Shown: one piece after another, positions 43,015-54,780 of the stretch
Numbering within the stretch: the first letter of the stretch is position 1
Layout of the letters: each line of letters begins with the position of its first letter
Assembly (NCBI RefSeq): GCF_036850765.1
Contig: NC_089493.1
Span: 192,652,706-192,716,705, forward strand
Direction: 5' to 3'
Source: Saccopteryx bilineata
Taxonomy: Eukaryota; Chordata; Mammalia; Chiroptera; Emballonuridae
Length of the DNA stretch: 64,000 nucleotides
Program-made: the position numbers and the translations under genes
The notes under the pieces: generated by a model
Told to the model about the DNA's origin: nothing
The model's database searches: none
What the model saw: the letters and a program-made list of their open reading frames with translations, nothing else

Positions 43015-43555
43015 GAAAGAAGAGAGTTTCCCCTTTCCAGCATGTGAAGTGTCATAGAAATGGATTTCGTAATCGAGTGGGCTGCGTTGGTTCAGGAGTG
43101 GAATTTTTCTTTTTCAACAGCTTTGAGCTCGCTTTTCAAGGCAAGTGTTTTTTCTTAAGGGTTGTGCTCAGAACTTCCCACCCCACCCGCCTCGCCCTGA
43201 CCACTGCCTGTGTCCAGGCCAGGCGACCCTCTCCGTGGCCCATAGCCTTGCTCATTCCACACCCTACCCCACCCACTGTGCCCGCAGTGCTCAGCTGCTG
43301 CCAGCTCCCAAATGCCAGAGCTGCCACCTGGGGCCCTGGCGACGCGAGGGCCCACAGTGTTGTGATGTGTTTGGACGGGGAGTGTGCTTGGTGCCAGCGT
43401 TACCAGGCTCCGAGGGTGACTAATCCCGTGTGCATTTCTGGTTTCTGTTGCCCGGGCTGCTCAGCTGGAGGGCCTCAGACTTCTCAGCTGTTTCTGGAGA
43501 AGCTCGTCTCCCCGCTGTGGAGGCCTGGACTTAATTAAGCCCATTCTCCAACCCC
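43015..43555. other. Unique DNA, no gene recognised
   Basis: An open frame of 164 codons crosses it, but it has no recognisable domain and no nearby splice or promoter evidence that I can judge. Confidence 0.45.
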
Positions 43556-43559
43556 CTCG

Positions 43560-43670
43560 GCCACGTGTGTGCCCGACAGATATTTATTGAGCATCTACTA
43601 TGTATCAGACACTATTCTGGGGGAACAGAGTAACAGAGCTCTGGTTCCAATGGAACAACATTAATGACAC
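43560..43670 (-). repeat. L2 3' end
   Basis: 'gatatttattgagcatctac' and 'tatgtatcagacactattct' are antisense L2. 43875-43912 ('gtgcaaaggccctgaggcag') may belong to the same old copy. Confidence 0.75.
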
Positions 43671-43989
43671 AATTATTTTTTAAAGGAAAAGAAAAAAATT
43701 CAAATGATGTTCGAGGTATTGTTCAGATAAATGAATCAGTGTGAGATGACTGGGAGTACTTAGAACAGCTCGTTCTTGTTTAGTTGTGGAGGGGGTGGAG
43801 GAAGCAGCTCCGCTGGGGAGTTGGCTGAGAGAGGCATATGTTTGAAGAACTAGAACAAAAAATGGTCTAAGTTGAAGAGACAGCGTGTGCAAAGGCCCTG
43901 AGGCAGGAATAATAATGAGGCCAACATGACTAGAAAGAACCCAGACTCTGAAGTTGATGGCTGTCGGCTGCGAACCTCTTTTTACCTGT

Positions 43990-44115
43990 TCGAACTGGGA
44001 CTGTAGCTTCCCTCACCTCTGAAATGGGGAAAAGGAACCTGTGTGGTGAGACTGAAGTAAGTCAGCGATGTCACTGGACTGTTAGGCACAGGCCTGGCTC
44101 ACAGTGGGCGCCCCA
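43990..44115 (+). repeat. MIR SINE
   Basis: 'cctcacctctgaaatgggga' and 'cacaggcctggctcacagtg' in sense MIR order. Confidence 0.65.
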
Positions 44116-44404
44116 TGCCAGGCTTCCTTGTCCTGGCTCCCCCCACCCCCACAGCCTTGTGCGGTGGGCTGAGCCACTACGCTGATGGTGAGAAGGAATC
44201 GCCCAGCTGTCTGCATGCCCCAGCCCAGCCAGTACCCAGACCGGCTAAGCCAGCCTGTCCCTCCCCTGCCCTACTCTGCCTTCTTCCACACCCCAGAACT
44301 TCCCAGACGGACTGGCTGGGCCTGACCCCAGGAGGGGTCACGGCAAATGAGATGCATACACATCGCTAAGGACAGCTGAGTGACCTGTGTGCTCAGGGCT
44401 CGGC

Positions 44405-44510
44405 ACACTCAAGCCCCTTTCCCTCCTCTAACGTGCAGACAAGAGGCCCAGCCTTGGAGATAGCCCTGCCCAAGGTCACACAGCAAGACCGTGGATCCAC
44501 ACCCAGACCA
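44405..44510 (-). repeat. MIR SINE fragment
   Basis: 'ctgcccaaggtcacacagca' and 'ccacacccagaccagg' are antisense MIR. Confidence 0.65.
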
Positions 44511-44659
44511 GGGATGCCAGAGTGCCTCCTCTGCCCACTGTGTAAAATGTGCGTGTGTCTTTGTGTTTTAATTCCCTCTAAGGGCCCCCTGCCTGCTCCC
44601 CACTTCCTCCCATACTCCCTGCACCCGGGTCAGGGAAAACCATTTTCAGTTCCTGAAGG

Positions 44660-44830
44660 GCCTGCTTACTTTACACTCTGTGCCTTCCGCTGGCTGTCCA
44701 CTCTGCTTAAAACGCTCTTCCTCCACCCTCTTTCCCCTCTCATACTTCTACGTGGCAAACTCTTACTCATCCTTCAGGGCCCAGCCCACCGCCTCCTCCA
44801 AGAAGACTTCCCTGATACTCAGCCCAACAG
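44660..44830 (+). repeat. L2 3' region
   Basis: 'aaaacgctcttcctccacc', 'tactcatccttcagggccca' and 'caagaagacttccctgat' are the classic sense L2 blocks. Confidence 0.85.
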
Positions 44831-44945
44831 GGTTAGTCCAAGCCTCCTCGATCACAAGGTGCCTCTCAATCCCAGTGACTGAGAGCCCCTGAAAGATGGG
44901 AAACCGCCCCTCTCTCAACTTTTATGTTATTAATATCAATAACTA

Positions 44946-45348
44946 GCCCTGGCCGGTTGGCTCAGCGGTAGAGCGTCGGCCTAGCGTGCGGAGGACCCAG
45001 GTTCGATTCCCCCAGGTTCGAAGCGCCCATTTGCTTCTCCACCCCTCCGCCGCTCTTTCCCTCTCTGTCTCTCTCTTCCCCTCCCGCAGCCAAGGCTCCA
45101 TTGGAGCAAAGATGGCCCGGGCGCTGGGGATGGCTCTGTGGCCTCTGCCCCAGGCGCTAGAGTGGCTCTGGTCGCAACATGGCGACGCCCAGGATGGGCA
45201 GAGCATCGCCCCCTGGTGGGCAGAGCGTCGCCCCTGGTGGGCGTGCCGGGTGGATCCCGGTCGGGCGCATGCGGGAGTCTGTCTGACTGTCTCTCCCTGT
45301 TTCCAGCTTCAGAAAAATGAAAAAAAATGAAGAAAAAATAAAATAAAA
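44946..45348 (+). mobile_element. SINE-A copy A8
   Basis: Target duplication 'aatatcaataacta' on both sides. About 20 bp just after the B box, normally 'ggccagggcacataggag', are replaced by a second 'cccccaggttcga'. Two CTCF-like blocks survive near 45204-45222 and 45226-45243. Confidence 0.9.
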
Positions 45349-45609
45349 TATCAATAACTACTTTTTAGTGAGCACACGAGAGAGAGAATTCATGAGCCAA
45401 CTGGTTTGCTGGTGCACGCTCTTAAAGGCAGCGATGTGTTCAGTGATTTTGTTGACGCTGAGAGCAGAGCGTGGGCATCCCAGCAGGACTGCCACATGCG
45501 GCTTCACAGGCTGCGCACAGCATAGTGCTGGGGTGCCAGGCACACCTGTGATGTGAATGGTACCCTCTGGAGGTGGACAACATGCTGGCCTGATCCTTGT
45601 CCGTTCTGG

Positions 45610-45850
45610 AAACATCTGCAACCTTTCAAGTAGTGGGGAAGAAAATACACAGGCTTTGGATTCAGACTCACTTGGGGTCAAATCCCAGGTTTGCCACTTA
45701 CCCACTGTATCTCCCCAGGCTAGTGACTTAACCTCTCTGAGCTTCTGCAGTGCAGGGGAATAGATGCCCACCTCCCAAGGCCGCTGAGAGAATGAAATAA
45801 GGCAGCGTGGACATGCCTGACAGAGTAGGTCCTTGAACATCTGGAATGCT
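45610..45850 (+). repeat. MIR SINE, nearly full length
   Basis: 'caggctttggattcagactc', 'gtcaaatcccaggtttgcca', 'agtgacttaacctctctgag' and 'agagtaggtccttgaacatc' follow the full sense MIR order. Confidence 0.85.
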
Positions 45851-46009
45851 TATTCCCGCATCTAGCTTCCAAAATGTTTGCACATCCAGGCCAGGTTTCT
45901 CCCGGACTGGCAGAACCTTTCTGTCCCTGTCCCTGAAGCCTGGGCACTAGGACCAGCTCTGACACAAACCAGGAAGGCCCTTTCCCCTAGGACTTTGTCT
46001 CACAGATGC

Positions 46010-46130
46010 CCACATGAGGACAGACACTGAAGCATCGCATATAGAAGCAAAAGACTGGAAACAACCTGTGTGCCCATCAGATTAGGCAGATTCATGAATT
46101 CTGTGTGTGCGTATGGTGGGGTACCAGCTC
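46010..46130 (+). repeat. Old L1 fragment
   Basis: 'aagcaaaagactggaaacaa' and 'cctgtgtgcccatcagatta' match the near-3' part of old L1. Confidence 0.5.
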
Positions 46131-46604
46131 TCAGCATAGTGACAATAAGCCACCTCCAAGAAAACGTGAGGGGGAAAGAAAGTTGTGGGACAGGTTGTGT
46201 TATTGATCTGCTGAAGACCAGGATCTGAACCACAGGACATGGAAAATGACCTGAGGGACAAATTCTCAGTTCCCCCAAGGATGGTGCATAACTGGTACCA
46301 CTAAGGATGCAGGGGAGAGAGGCTAATTCATTACATACAATGATCCCGTGGGGCCGGAAGACCGAGTGGAATCCGCAGAGAAAGGCTGGCCAGACCATCT
46401 CTGGAAGGACATGTGAGAGACTAATCATACCAGTTCCTGGACACTGGGGGTCAGTGTGGAAAGAAGTCGCTTATCACAGTTCAGATCCTTGGGAACTTTT
46501 GAACTTTTGCCATGAACATGACTTAACCTGTTAAAATGACAGCAAGCCATTTTAAATAGGAATTTTTAAAAGCCAAAACATATGCATTAATAGTAGTAAT
46601 CATG

Positions 46605-46930
46605 GCCCTGGTCGGTTGGCTCAGCGGTAGAGCGTCGGCCTGGAGTGCGAGGGACCCGGGTTCGATTCCCGGCCAGGGCACATAGGAGAAGCGCCCATTT
46701 GCTTCTCCACCCCCACCCCCTCCTTCCTCTCTGTCTCTCTCCTCCCCTCCCGCAGCCAAGGCTCCATTGGAGCAAAGATGGCCCGGGCGCTGGGGATGGC
46801 TCCTTGGGAGCGTCGCCCCTGGTGGGTGTGCCGGGTGGATCCCGGTCGGGCGCATGCGGGAGTCTGTCTGACTGTCTCTCCCCGTTTCCAGCTTCAGAAA
46901 AAAAAAAAAAAAAAAATCAGAAAAAAAAAA
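46605..46930 (+). mobile_element. SINE-A copy A9, internally deleted
   Basis: Target duplication 'tagtagtaatcat' on both sides. About 75 bp of the body between 'gatggctccttgg' and 'gcgtcgcccctggtgg' are missing. Confidence 0.95.
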
Positions 46931-46944
46931 TAGTAGTAATCATT

Positions 46945-47060
46945 TCTTTGACCTTGGGTAAGGTGCCTGGGGACCTCGTTTCCCCATCTTCAAAATGGAA
47001 AGACCACCTGAAGGAGAGAACAGTGCCCACCACTGTGATCCGGGCTGAGGGCCATTTCTG
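46945..47060 (+). repeat. MIR SINE fragment
   Basis: 'tttgaccttgggtaaggtgc' and 'tttccccatcttcaaaatgg' fit sense MIR, directly after A9. Confidence 0.6.
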
Positions 47061-47064
47061 GATT

Positions 47065-47540
47065 TCAGTCGGGCTGTCCTCAGAAGTGTGGGACCTCACC
47101 ATCCTGGGCCACCCTATTTGGGTACATGCGCTATGTCCCAGCAGCTGCAGTTTTCTGTTTATGCCATTTCCCAGGGAGCAGGATCACAGCAGCCCCTGGC
47201 TCAAGGGGTCTAATTTTATACACACAGTTCTGGGCTGACAGATCCTGACTACCTCCAAGATGCTTGCACTAAAAAAAGATGACCCAGAGCTCAGAGGACA
47301 GAAGAGAGAAAACAGATCTCTCCCACCTCCCTCTCTCCTTCCACAAACTCCAGTGAGTGACTGTCCCAGAAGTGGGAGTGCCTGGTGAAAGCAGGCAGGG
47401 AGGGATCAGTGTGCTATGGGGCACCCAGTTGACCCTAAGTCAGGAGTCACAATCTGAGCCCTAGAACCCCGTTGGGAGCATCAGTTCAAAAGAGATCACT
47501 AGACCCCAGCCAGGTGATTCTTAGGGAATCTACTCAAATT
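47065..47540. other. Unique DNA, no gene recognised
   Basis: No repeat or exon identified. Confidence 0.5.
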
Positions 47541-47574
47541 TCTTATTTTGTAAATGGTTTTCATATATTTGGAG

Positions 47575-48000
47575 TTTTTTGTTTGTTTGTTTTTACAATC
47601 TGTTTAGATCAGAATCCAAAATGAGATCTACACCTGCTGATTGGTTGATACCTCTCCAAATCTCCTTTACTCCATAGATTCCCCTTCATCTATTTATATA
47701 TTTACTTAGTTATTTATCTGTTTTCTCTCCCCGTCCCCTTCTCTCTAAATTGATTTGCAGAAGAAATCAGTTGTCTTATCAACAGTTTCCTACACCTGAA
47801 GTTGGCTGACTGCCTCCCTGAGGTGCCACCTAACTGTTCCTCTGATCCCTTGTAGTTCCTGCAGATGTTGGTTGCGCTAGGAGCTTGATCAGGTTCAGGT
47901 CTGAGTTTGGGACAACTTCACCGGTGCCTCTTCTATGAGAGGCTCAGCTTGTGTGTCTCTGGGTGATGTGCATCCATTGGAGGAGGGCACAATGGTGTGC
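47575..48000. repeat. Old interspersed repeat, family unassigned
   Basis: 'tttagatcagaatccaaaat', 'tgattggttgatacctctcc', 'atagattccccttcatct' and 'gagcttgatcaggttcaggt' recur in this order in mammalian genomes. I cannot name the family with certainty. Confidence 0.5.
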
Positions 48001-48600
48001 TGATTTGATCATCCCTTCTATATTTTTAAGCCCGTATAAATAGAAACGCCTCCTCGTCAGCCATTTGATTACCGCCCCCCACACTGTTTATAGAGGAAAG
48101 GTAGAATTAATTATGATTCTTTCCCTTCCTTTAGGAGCTTAAATCTATTTTTTTTGTACAATAAATATGTGCTTGCAGTGTGAGTGGGCACATTGCTCAG
48201 AGCCTCCCACCCCCCACCGTGAAATGTGGACGCTGGTGCACACCCAGCCTCACTCGCCTGCCTGCGCAGGGAGAACTTGGTTCTCTCACAAGGGCAGTGT
48301 GCGCTGCACCCAGGGCTCTACCCTCTGCAGGGCCTGGCCACCTGCTGGGCTTCTCAGCCTCTCCCTGCCCCGCCTCAGCCCCAAACCCACTGCCGGAAGC
48401 CTTCAGGCAGGGGCCAGCAGGGCCTTCCCGGAGCAGTGCACTAACTCCAGTGGCCCTGGGCGCCTGCTTCCTGTACAGTGACATGCCAGGGCTCCCTCCA
48501 GGGTGGCGGAGAGTACCAAGCAGGATAATTTGGCCCTGGGCCTGACACTCGAGTAAACCCAGTAAGGGGTCCTCCTTGTTCTCCCTGCCTCATAGCTCCA
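48000..48600. other. Unique DNA left of the CpG island
   Basis: AT-rich to 48180, then GC-rich. No exon identified. Confidence 0.5.
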
Positions 48601-48608
48601 CCCAGGGT

Positions 48609-48609
<1 letters not shown>

Positions 48610-48648
<39 letters not shown>

Positions 48649-48666
48649 GGGTGTACACACACACAC
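48610..48666. repeat. (CA)n microsatellite, two blocks
   Basis: About 17 CA units, a 9-bp spacer, then about 7 more units. It lies just outside the CpG island. Confidence 0.95.
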
Positions 48667-48694
48667 TCCCTGGGTACAGTTCCTCCGAGCAGCT

Positions 48695-49130
48695 CTATTG
48701 TTCGGCCACTTCCCCAGCCCCGAGGGGACGGCTAGGAACGCTGCCGCCCGGCCCTTCCTGCTGGGCGCTGACGCGCGGACTGCGGAAGGAACAGCGCGTC
48801 TCGTAGCCCCGTCGCATTCCGTTCGTGCCCGGGGGCCGCACGCACGTCCGCACCCTGCAGCCCTCGGCGCTGCCGCCCCAGCCGCCCACCCCACGGGCGG
48901 GCACCGCTGGGCTCCCGACCTGCCCGGGGAGAGGGGGTGGAGGCGAGTGGGGGGACAGGCGAGGCGGAGACACAGGTTCCCGTCTTACCGTCCTGTCTCA
49001 AGGTGATCGCCCAGACCTCCCCCACCTCGGTGGGGGCGGGGTTCCTGCGCTCCTCGGCCGGGTGGGGGGTGGGGGGAGTGAAGGTCACCGGCCACAAGGA
49101 CGCCCACGGCACAAAGGGCAGAACTGGTGG
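48695..49130. promoter_or_regulatory. CpG island
   Basis: I count about 31 CpG dinucleotides in the 215 bases from 48720 to 48935. CpG density stays raised, though lower, to about 49120. There is no TATA box or clear exon. Such islands usually mark promoters or enhancers; no attached gene is visible in the window. Confidence 0.65.
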
Positions 49131-49149
49131 CTCGCAGGCCTGGTTCTCT

Positions 49150-49455
49150 GCCCCACACCGTGCTGCCTCCCTCCCTCACTGCCCGCAATCAGGGCCTCTG
49201 GGAACCAGGGCGGATGTCCATGGCCAGGGCTTGCCATTTCAAAAGGGACAAGTCGTGGGGATCCAAGCCACTGTGTCTAAGCACCTGCTAGTGTCCGGCT
49301 TCATGCAATGACACTTTGTTGTGACATTTTGGTCAAATAGGTATCATTCATCCCAAGTTAAGTGACTGTCTAGGAAGTGAGTGAGCCCAGATTTTCCGGG
49401 GTCCAAAGCCGTCTGTTTCCCCCAGCAGCATATAGGGGAGTTCTGGCCCCAGAAC
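49150..49455. other. Unique DNA, weak MIR trace
   Basis: 49330-49400 has 'aagttaagtgactgtctagg' and 'gtgagtgagcccagatttt', possibly antisense MIR. Confidence 0.4.
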
Positions 49456-49459
49456 CCCA

Positions 49460-49640
49460 GAGTCCAAATCCTAGCCCACCCTCAGCTCGCTCTTCCGCAA
49501 TAGGCAGGGTGCTTCACCTCTGCCTCCGTGTCCTCACGTGTGAAACAGAGGAGGTAACAGTACTTACTGCACGGGATGGTTGTGAACATTCTGGAAGGTA
49601 ATATGTGTAGCTCGGCTCTTATTCTTCTTATTCATTTCAC
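49460..49640 (+). repeat. MIR SINE
   Basis: 'cagagtccaaatcctagccc', 'tgcttcacctctgcctccgt' and 'gtgtcctcacgtgtgaaaca' fit sense MIR. Confidence 0.7.
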
Positions 49641-49644
49641 TTCT

Positions 49645-51150
49645 AGAATTAAAAGGGGCTGAAAATGGGGGTCGGGTGACCAAGTCCCCCAGTTGGCCCG
49701 GGTCTGAACAGTGTCCTGGGTGCCAGACTTTGGTTGGTAAAACTAAGATACCGCATGCAAACTAGGCTGGTCACCCATAATGATGCTGGTGTTTTTAAAA
49801 GCCCGTGCTGGTCTCCAACCGGCAGGAAGATGGCCATTTCATGCTCCCAGTGCTGGTGAATTTTCCCAGAAGCCCCTGGGCCCCACACCCCCTTGTCCTG
49901 GTCTCCCTGCTCTGCCCTTGCATAGCCAAAGGGAAACCAGACATTCCTAACATGAAAATTTTCCACATCCTTCAGGGCAATCTTCTGGTGCCAGAAATAG
50001 TCAGCAGGATTTGGGAGTCAGCCCGGGCCACTAAAAATAGCTCCCAAGGCCCCCCTGAAAAGCCTGCACCATCTCTGCTCTGGGTGGCCTGCCACCCAAT
50101 AAGCTGCCTGCCCTGGCCAGCACCTTAAATGACCATGAGCTCCACTGGTCTGGCCGACCAAGGGCAGTGGACACAGAGAAAGCTGCCTCCTGCTAAGCTG
50201 CCTCAGGCCAGCTGTCGGGCCTTCTACCCAAAGATGTCCCTTCCTCTGCCCCACGGCGTGTTCTTCCCTTTCATCCAGACACGACAGCACATGACGCATG
50301 CTCACACCTGGACACTCACACAAGGGCCTCCACAATGCTCACACAGCAGGGACACAGCTGCCCCCTCCCTGCCTGCCTACACCTCTGCACAGACCTGTGC
50401 ACGGGGGTCGGCCACACACACACACGCCCACCAGGCTTCTCAGCTTCCCAGCCCACGTCTCTACGTTCTTAGGGCAGGTTTCCAAATGTGTACTGCCTTC
50501 ACCTTGATTTCTCCACAACCCCCAGCCCACCCCTAAGAAGATTTTGGTTAAACTTGCTTTGTGCTGTTGTACTAGAAAAAAAATTTTTTTTTGAATATGC
50601 ACTTTCAAACTATTTCCAGGAACTGATAGCTGCCCCCTATCTGCCTGCCATCAAGTCTATAAGAAACCAGGACCCCCCAGACACAGAGCATACCTCTGGA
50701 ACCCTGTGGGGGCTCCAGATTCCTGCCCACTCTCCTGGCCAGAGCCTCACGGTCTTGGTCTGAGGCAGGAGCAGGCGGAAAGGTGCTTTGCTCAGGGACA
50801 GGGCTCAGGGCTGGGGGCCAGGACACCTGGGGTTACCATCCATCACTCGCCCAAATCCCACTGTAGCCTGCTGGTCAACCTGCTCTCTGTGGGGGAAATG
50901 GAAGCGGAAGAGGGAGTGTTTTCTAGAACCAGCCACTGAGGAGCAGAGGCCACATCCTTGTCCCAGAGAAAGCAGAAGGAGACCCACCTGCTGGGGTTTG
51001 ACACGCCCCGAGTCCCAGTCAGGCGTCCCCATTCACATTCGGACCCGGGCCAGGTCCTTGCCCCTTGCGCAACCTCTGCTCCCCTGGCAATGGTGGTGTG
51101 TACAATGTGCCTTCCTATACAGAAAACCTGTGGTCCTGGTCAGTCATTCA
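49645..51150. other. Unique DNA, no gene recognised
   Basis: No exon, RNA gene or repeat family is clear over this 1.5 kb. Confidence 0.5.
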
Positions 51151-51154
51151 CCCC

Positions 51155-51290
51155 TCAAAATATTTCTTGAGCACCTACCATGTCCCAGACTTGTGCTAGA
51201 GCTAATGATGTGAATCGGGTCGGCATGGCCCCCACCCAACAGCAGGTGCTTCCAACACGGACAGGGAGCAACAATAAACCCTGTTACTCT
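51155..51290 (-). repeat. L2 3' end
   Basis: 'tatttcttgagcacctacca' and 'tgtcccagacttgtgctaga' are antisense L2. Confidence 0.7.
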
Positions 51291-51429
51291 AGCGCGGAGG
51301 CTGCGGCCGTGCGGGTGCGTCTCACCGCTCAGTGAACAGAGCTGCATGAGGGAGAGAACAAGATGTTGAGGGAGAGAAGAGGGGGTCGGGCAGGACCTCT
51401 GGAGGGGCGGAAGCCAGCCTCACAAGGGA

Positions 51430-51439
51430 ATGTGTGTGT

Positions 51440-51474
<35 letters not shown>
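51430..51474. repeat. (GT)n microsatellite
   Basis: About 20 GT units with one GG interruption. Confidence 0.95.
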
Positions 51475-51477
<3 letters not shown>

Positions 51478-51599
51478 GCTGGGTGTGGTGTGTTGGGTGT
51501 GGAGATTAGAGCTCCAGGCAGAGGGAGAGCCCCATTTATGGAAGTAAAAGAAAATGAGTGAGGTTCGTCGCAGTGGTCAGTGGTCAGGGCGGAGGTGCC

Positions 51600-51830
51600 A
51601 CGCCAGTAGCAGTATGTATTGAGCTCGCGGCACACGCCAAACACCAAGCTGACTGTTGTCACTCATTTGTCCCTCACAGCAACTCGGTAAGGTAGTTCTA
51701 TTGTTCATCCATTGTACAGACGAGGAACCCGAGGTACCAAAAACTTAAATAACTCCCCCCAAGGTCACAGACGTAGGAACAACACCACCGGCATTTGAAC
51801 CCAGAGGTCTTGCTCTTAACTGCTCTGTCG
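51600..51830 (-). repeat. MIR SINE
   Basis: 'tttgtccctcacagcaactc', 'ggtaaggtagttctattgtt' and 'gcatttgaacccagaggtct' are in antisense MIR order. Confidence 0.8.
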
Positions 51831-52157
51831 GGCTCCTCACTAACTGGGCCCTGGGGGCCCTGGAAAGAGCTCAGCTCTATTCTGGGTATCCAAGCAAGAC
51901 ACTAGGAGGTTCTAAACAGAAGCATGACATCATGAATTAGTTAAACTTGCGTTCAGTTGCACGAAAAGCATTCACAGTGGCTTAAATCAAGCCTTACGCC
52001 ACATAGGAATAGGGAAATATAGTTTTTCTTACCCAAAAATGCCCACCAGAGAAAGAGAAGACAGCCACGGACTGGGAGACAACATTTACCAAAGGCATAT
52101 GTGATAAAGGACTGCTATCCAAAATATACCAAGAACTCTTAAAACTCAGCAATAAGG

Positions 52158-52368
52158 CCTGACCTGTGGTGGCACAGTGGATAAAGCATAGACCTAGAAG
52201 GCTGAGGTCGCCGGTTCGAAACCCTGGGCTTGCCGAGTCAAGGCACATACGACAATCAATGAACAAGTAATGTGAAGCAACGAAGAGTTGATACTTCTTG
52301 TTACCCTGCCCCTCTCTCTCCTCACTCTAAAATAAAAAAAAAGTAAAATCTTAAAAATAAAACTGCTG
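52158..52368 (+). mobile_element. SINE-B copy B6
   Basis: Inserted in the L1 with target duplication AACTCAGCAATAA (52143-52155) against 'aactcagccataa' after 52750. Its A-rich tail hosts SINE C7. Confidence 0.9.
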
Positions 52369-52728
52369 CCTGACCAGGTGATGGCGCAGTGGATAGAGCT
52401 TCGGACTGGGATGTGGAGGACCAAGATTCAAAACCCCGAGGTCGCCAGCTTGAGTGCGTGCTCATCTGGCTTGAGCAAAAAGCTCACCAGCTTGGACCCA
52501 AGGTTGCTGGCTCCAGCAAGGGGTTACTCAGTCTGCTGAATGCCCATGGTAAAGGCACATATGAGAAAGCAATCAATGAACAACTAAGGTGTCGCAATGC
52601 ACAACGAAAAACTAATGATTGATGCTTCTCATCTCTCTCTGTTCCTGTCTGTCCCTGTCTATCTCTCTCTCTCTGACTCTCTCTCTCTGTCCCTGTAAAA
52701 AAACAACAACAACAACAAAAAATAAATA
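52369..52728 (+). mobile_element. SINE-C copy C7
   Basis: Head to A-rich tail is complete. The flanking 'aaataaaactgc' on both sides comes from the B6 tail, so C7 inserted after B6. Confidence 0.9.
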
Positions 52729-53349
52729 AATAAAACTGCCATATTAAAAAAAAAACTCAGCCATAAGAAGACAAACTACCTGATTGTTAACGTGGGCAAA
52801 AGATCTGAACAGACACCTCCCCAAAGAAGACAAAAAGAACAAGTGAGTACATGAAAATATCAACATCACACATCATCAGGGAAATGCAAATTAAAACGAC
52901 AATGAGATACTGTTATATCCCTATTAATATGGCCCAGATCCAAAACACTGACCACACCAAATGGTGGTGAGGATGCGGAGCCACTGGAAGTCCCATTCAC
53001 TGCTGGTGAGACTGCAACACCCCACACCCACTCGGGAAGGCAGTTTGTCAGTGTCTTACAAAACTAAACATACTCCTACCATACAATCGAACAATTGTAC
53101 TCCCTGTTATTTACCCAGAGAAGCTGAAAAATGTTCACACAAAAAACCTGCACATGAATGTGTATTCATAATCCCCCCAAATTTGGAAGCAACCAACATG
53201 TCCTTGGGTAGGTGAATGGATAAACACACTGTGGCACATGCAGGCAGGAGAATATTATTCAGCACTAACAGGAAATGAACTATCAAGTCACAGAAATACA
53301 TGGAGGAAGGTTAAATGCATCATAGTGAGGCCAATCTGAAAAGGCTACA

Positions 53350-53755
53350 GCTGGTATGTTTCCAAGTTTATGACAAGCTAGTGCTTCTCAGTGTTTCTTC
53401 CCTGAAGGTCATTTCCTTGGCCTTGGGGCACCACAGTGCCCGCACTTTGAAATGCCCATGTGAGAGCCACAGGAATCTGGTCTATTTGCATAAGAGGAAG
53501 ACACTCACTGGGACTCTCATGAGGGCTCTTGGAAATTCAGTCTTAGGGCAAGTAGGTCCAAGTCCTGGGTGGGGCCTTTCTTCCTTCCATAAAATCTACT
53601 GAATAAATTGGCTTCAGACCATTCCTCATTACTTTGGGCACAGGAGTTCTTCCTGTGCCAGACTTCTAGGGATGGAGGGTCACCTTCTCCGAAAGTGTTT
53701 CCTCCTTGTTCTTCCCTCTACTCACTCCTCCCTACATCGCCCCAGCCTCCTGCCT
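53350..53755. other. Unique DNA, no gene recognised
   Basis: No repeat or exon recognised. Confidence 0.5.
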
Positions 53756-53758
53756 TGT

Positions 53759-53800
53759 CTCACCCACACCTCACCCACACCTCACCCACACCTCACCAGC
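53759..53800. repeat. 12-bp tandem repeat
   Basis: CTCACCCACACC is repeated about 3.5 times. Confidence 0.9.
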
Positions 53801-53960
53801 TCCTGGATCACTGCACTCAACTCATGGATCGACCTGTCGGTCTCCACCGCTGGGAGAGCCCAAAGTCAGGGGCTGTCTTCTCCATCCCTGTGTGTCCAGT
53901 GTCCAGTGTCCAGCACAGGGCCTGGCACCCGTTAGAGCTCAGCAGGGGCTGCTTTCATGA
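53800..53960 (+). repeat. L2 3' end
   Basis: 'ccagcacagggcctggcacc' with 'gttagagctcagcagg' is sense L2. 'ccagtgt' is locally tripled at 53898-53915. Confidence 0.65.
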
Positions 53961-53964
53961 CTGG

Positions 53965-54780
53965 ATTGTGGGTCAGGGCACCTATTTTGACTGGGACTCT
54001 CTGCCTTAGCCTCTCTAGTGTCATCCACAGTGGGTGCCAAGCCCCAAACCTGCTGGTACTAGCACCTTGAGACCCTAACAGGCTGGCACTATCCTAGTAT
54101 GAGGTTGTCTTAAGAGAACCTCAAGTATTTAGTCATTTATTCAGCCATTCATTTCCCCAGCTATATGCCCAGCCAGAGGTTGGAGGCTAGGGACCCAGAA
54201 ATGAAACCTACTCTCCGCGGCTCTCAGTCTGATGCCCTCTCCTCTGCCTCTCTCCCTCCTCCCCACCCCTCACTCCTAGCCTCCCTTCCCTTCCCCCTCC
54301 ACACATACTCATCAAGCAACAGACATACAACTACACAGAGTGGCGAGTGACAGGAAGGTGCTATTATTGAGAGCTCCGTGGGGGAGAGTCCCCAATGGTC
54401 ACCAGAGACCATGGCATAGGACATTTCCAGGAGATTCAGCATCAATATCTAATCCTCCTTTAGATGAGAAGAAGCTGTGAGTCATGAGCCCCAAGCAGCC
54501 CTACAGACTTCCCCATGAATCACCCACTGCCCCATTCTCCGCACTAGAGGCGCAGGCCATGGGGAATTCTCCTTCATCTGGGAGCGGGGGGGGGGGGGGG
54601 GATGCGAGGGGAAGTGGTGGGAAGATGGGACTCAAAGTGGGGTCCCAGAACAGTTCTTCCCCCCGTCATCCTTTCAGAACCACAAGAGCAGCCCTGACCC
54701 CAAGAACGGAGTCGCAGGACGCCAGGTCCTGGATTGCAGAGACCCTTACGTTGCTTCCTGCTTACGAAGTGTTTTTTTTT
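53965..54780. other. Unique DNA, no gene recognised
   Basis: A long G run lies at about 54585-54601. No exon or clear repeat. Confidence 0.5.

Larger units (their letters stand above)
52040..53345 (+). repeat. Old L1 ORF2/3' segment with nested SINEs
   Basis: Left part ends 'aagaactcttaaaactcagc'. After two SINEs it resumes 'aactcagccataagaagaca', 'catcagggaaatgcaaatta' and 'gagaatattattcagcacta'. It has stops and indels throughout and no coding capacity. Confidence 0.85.

Noticed and set aside
52740..53345. L1 ORF2 coding remnant as a gene
   Set aside because: It is broken by stops, indels and two SINEs. It is an old dead copy.
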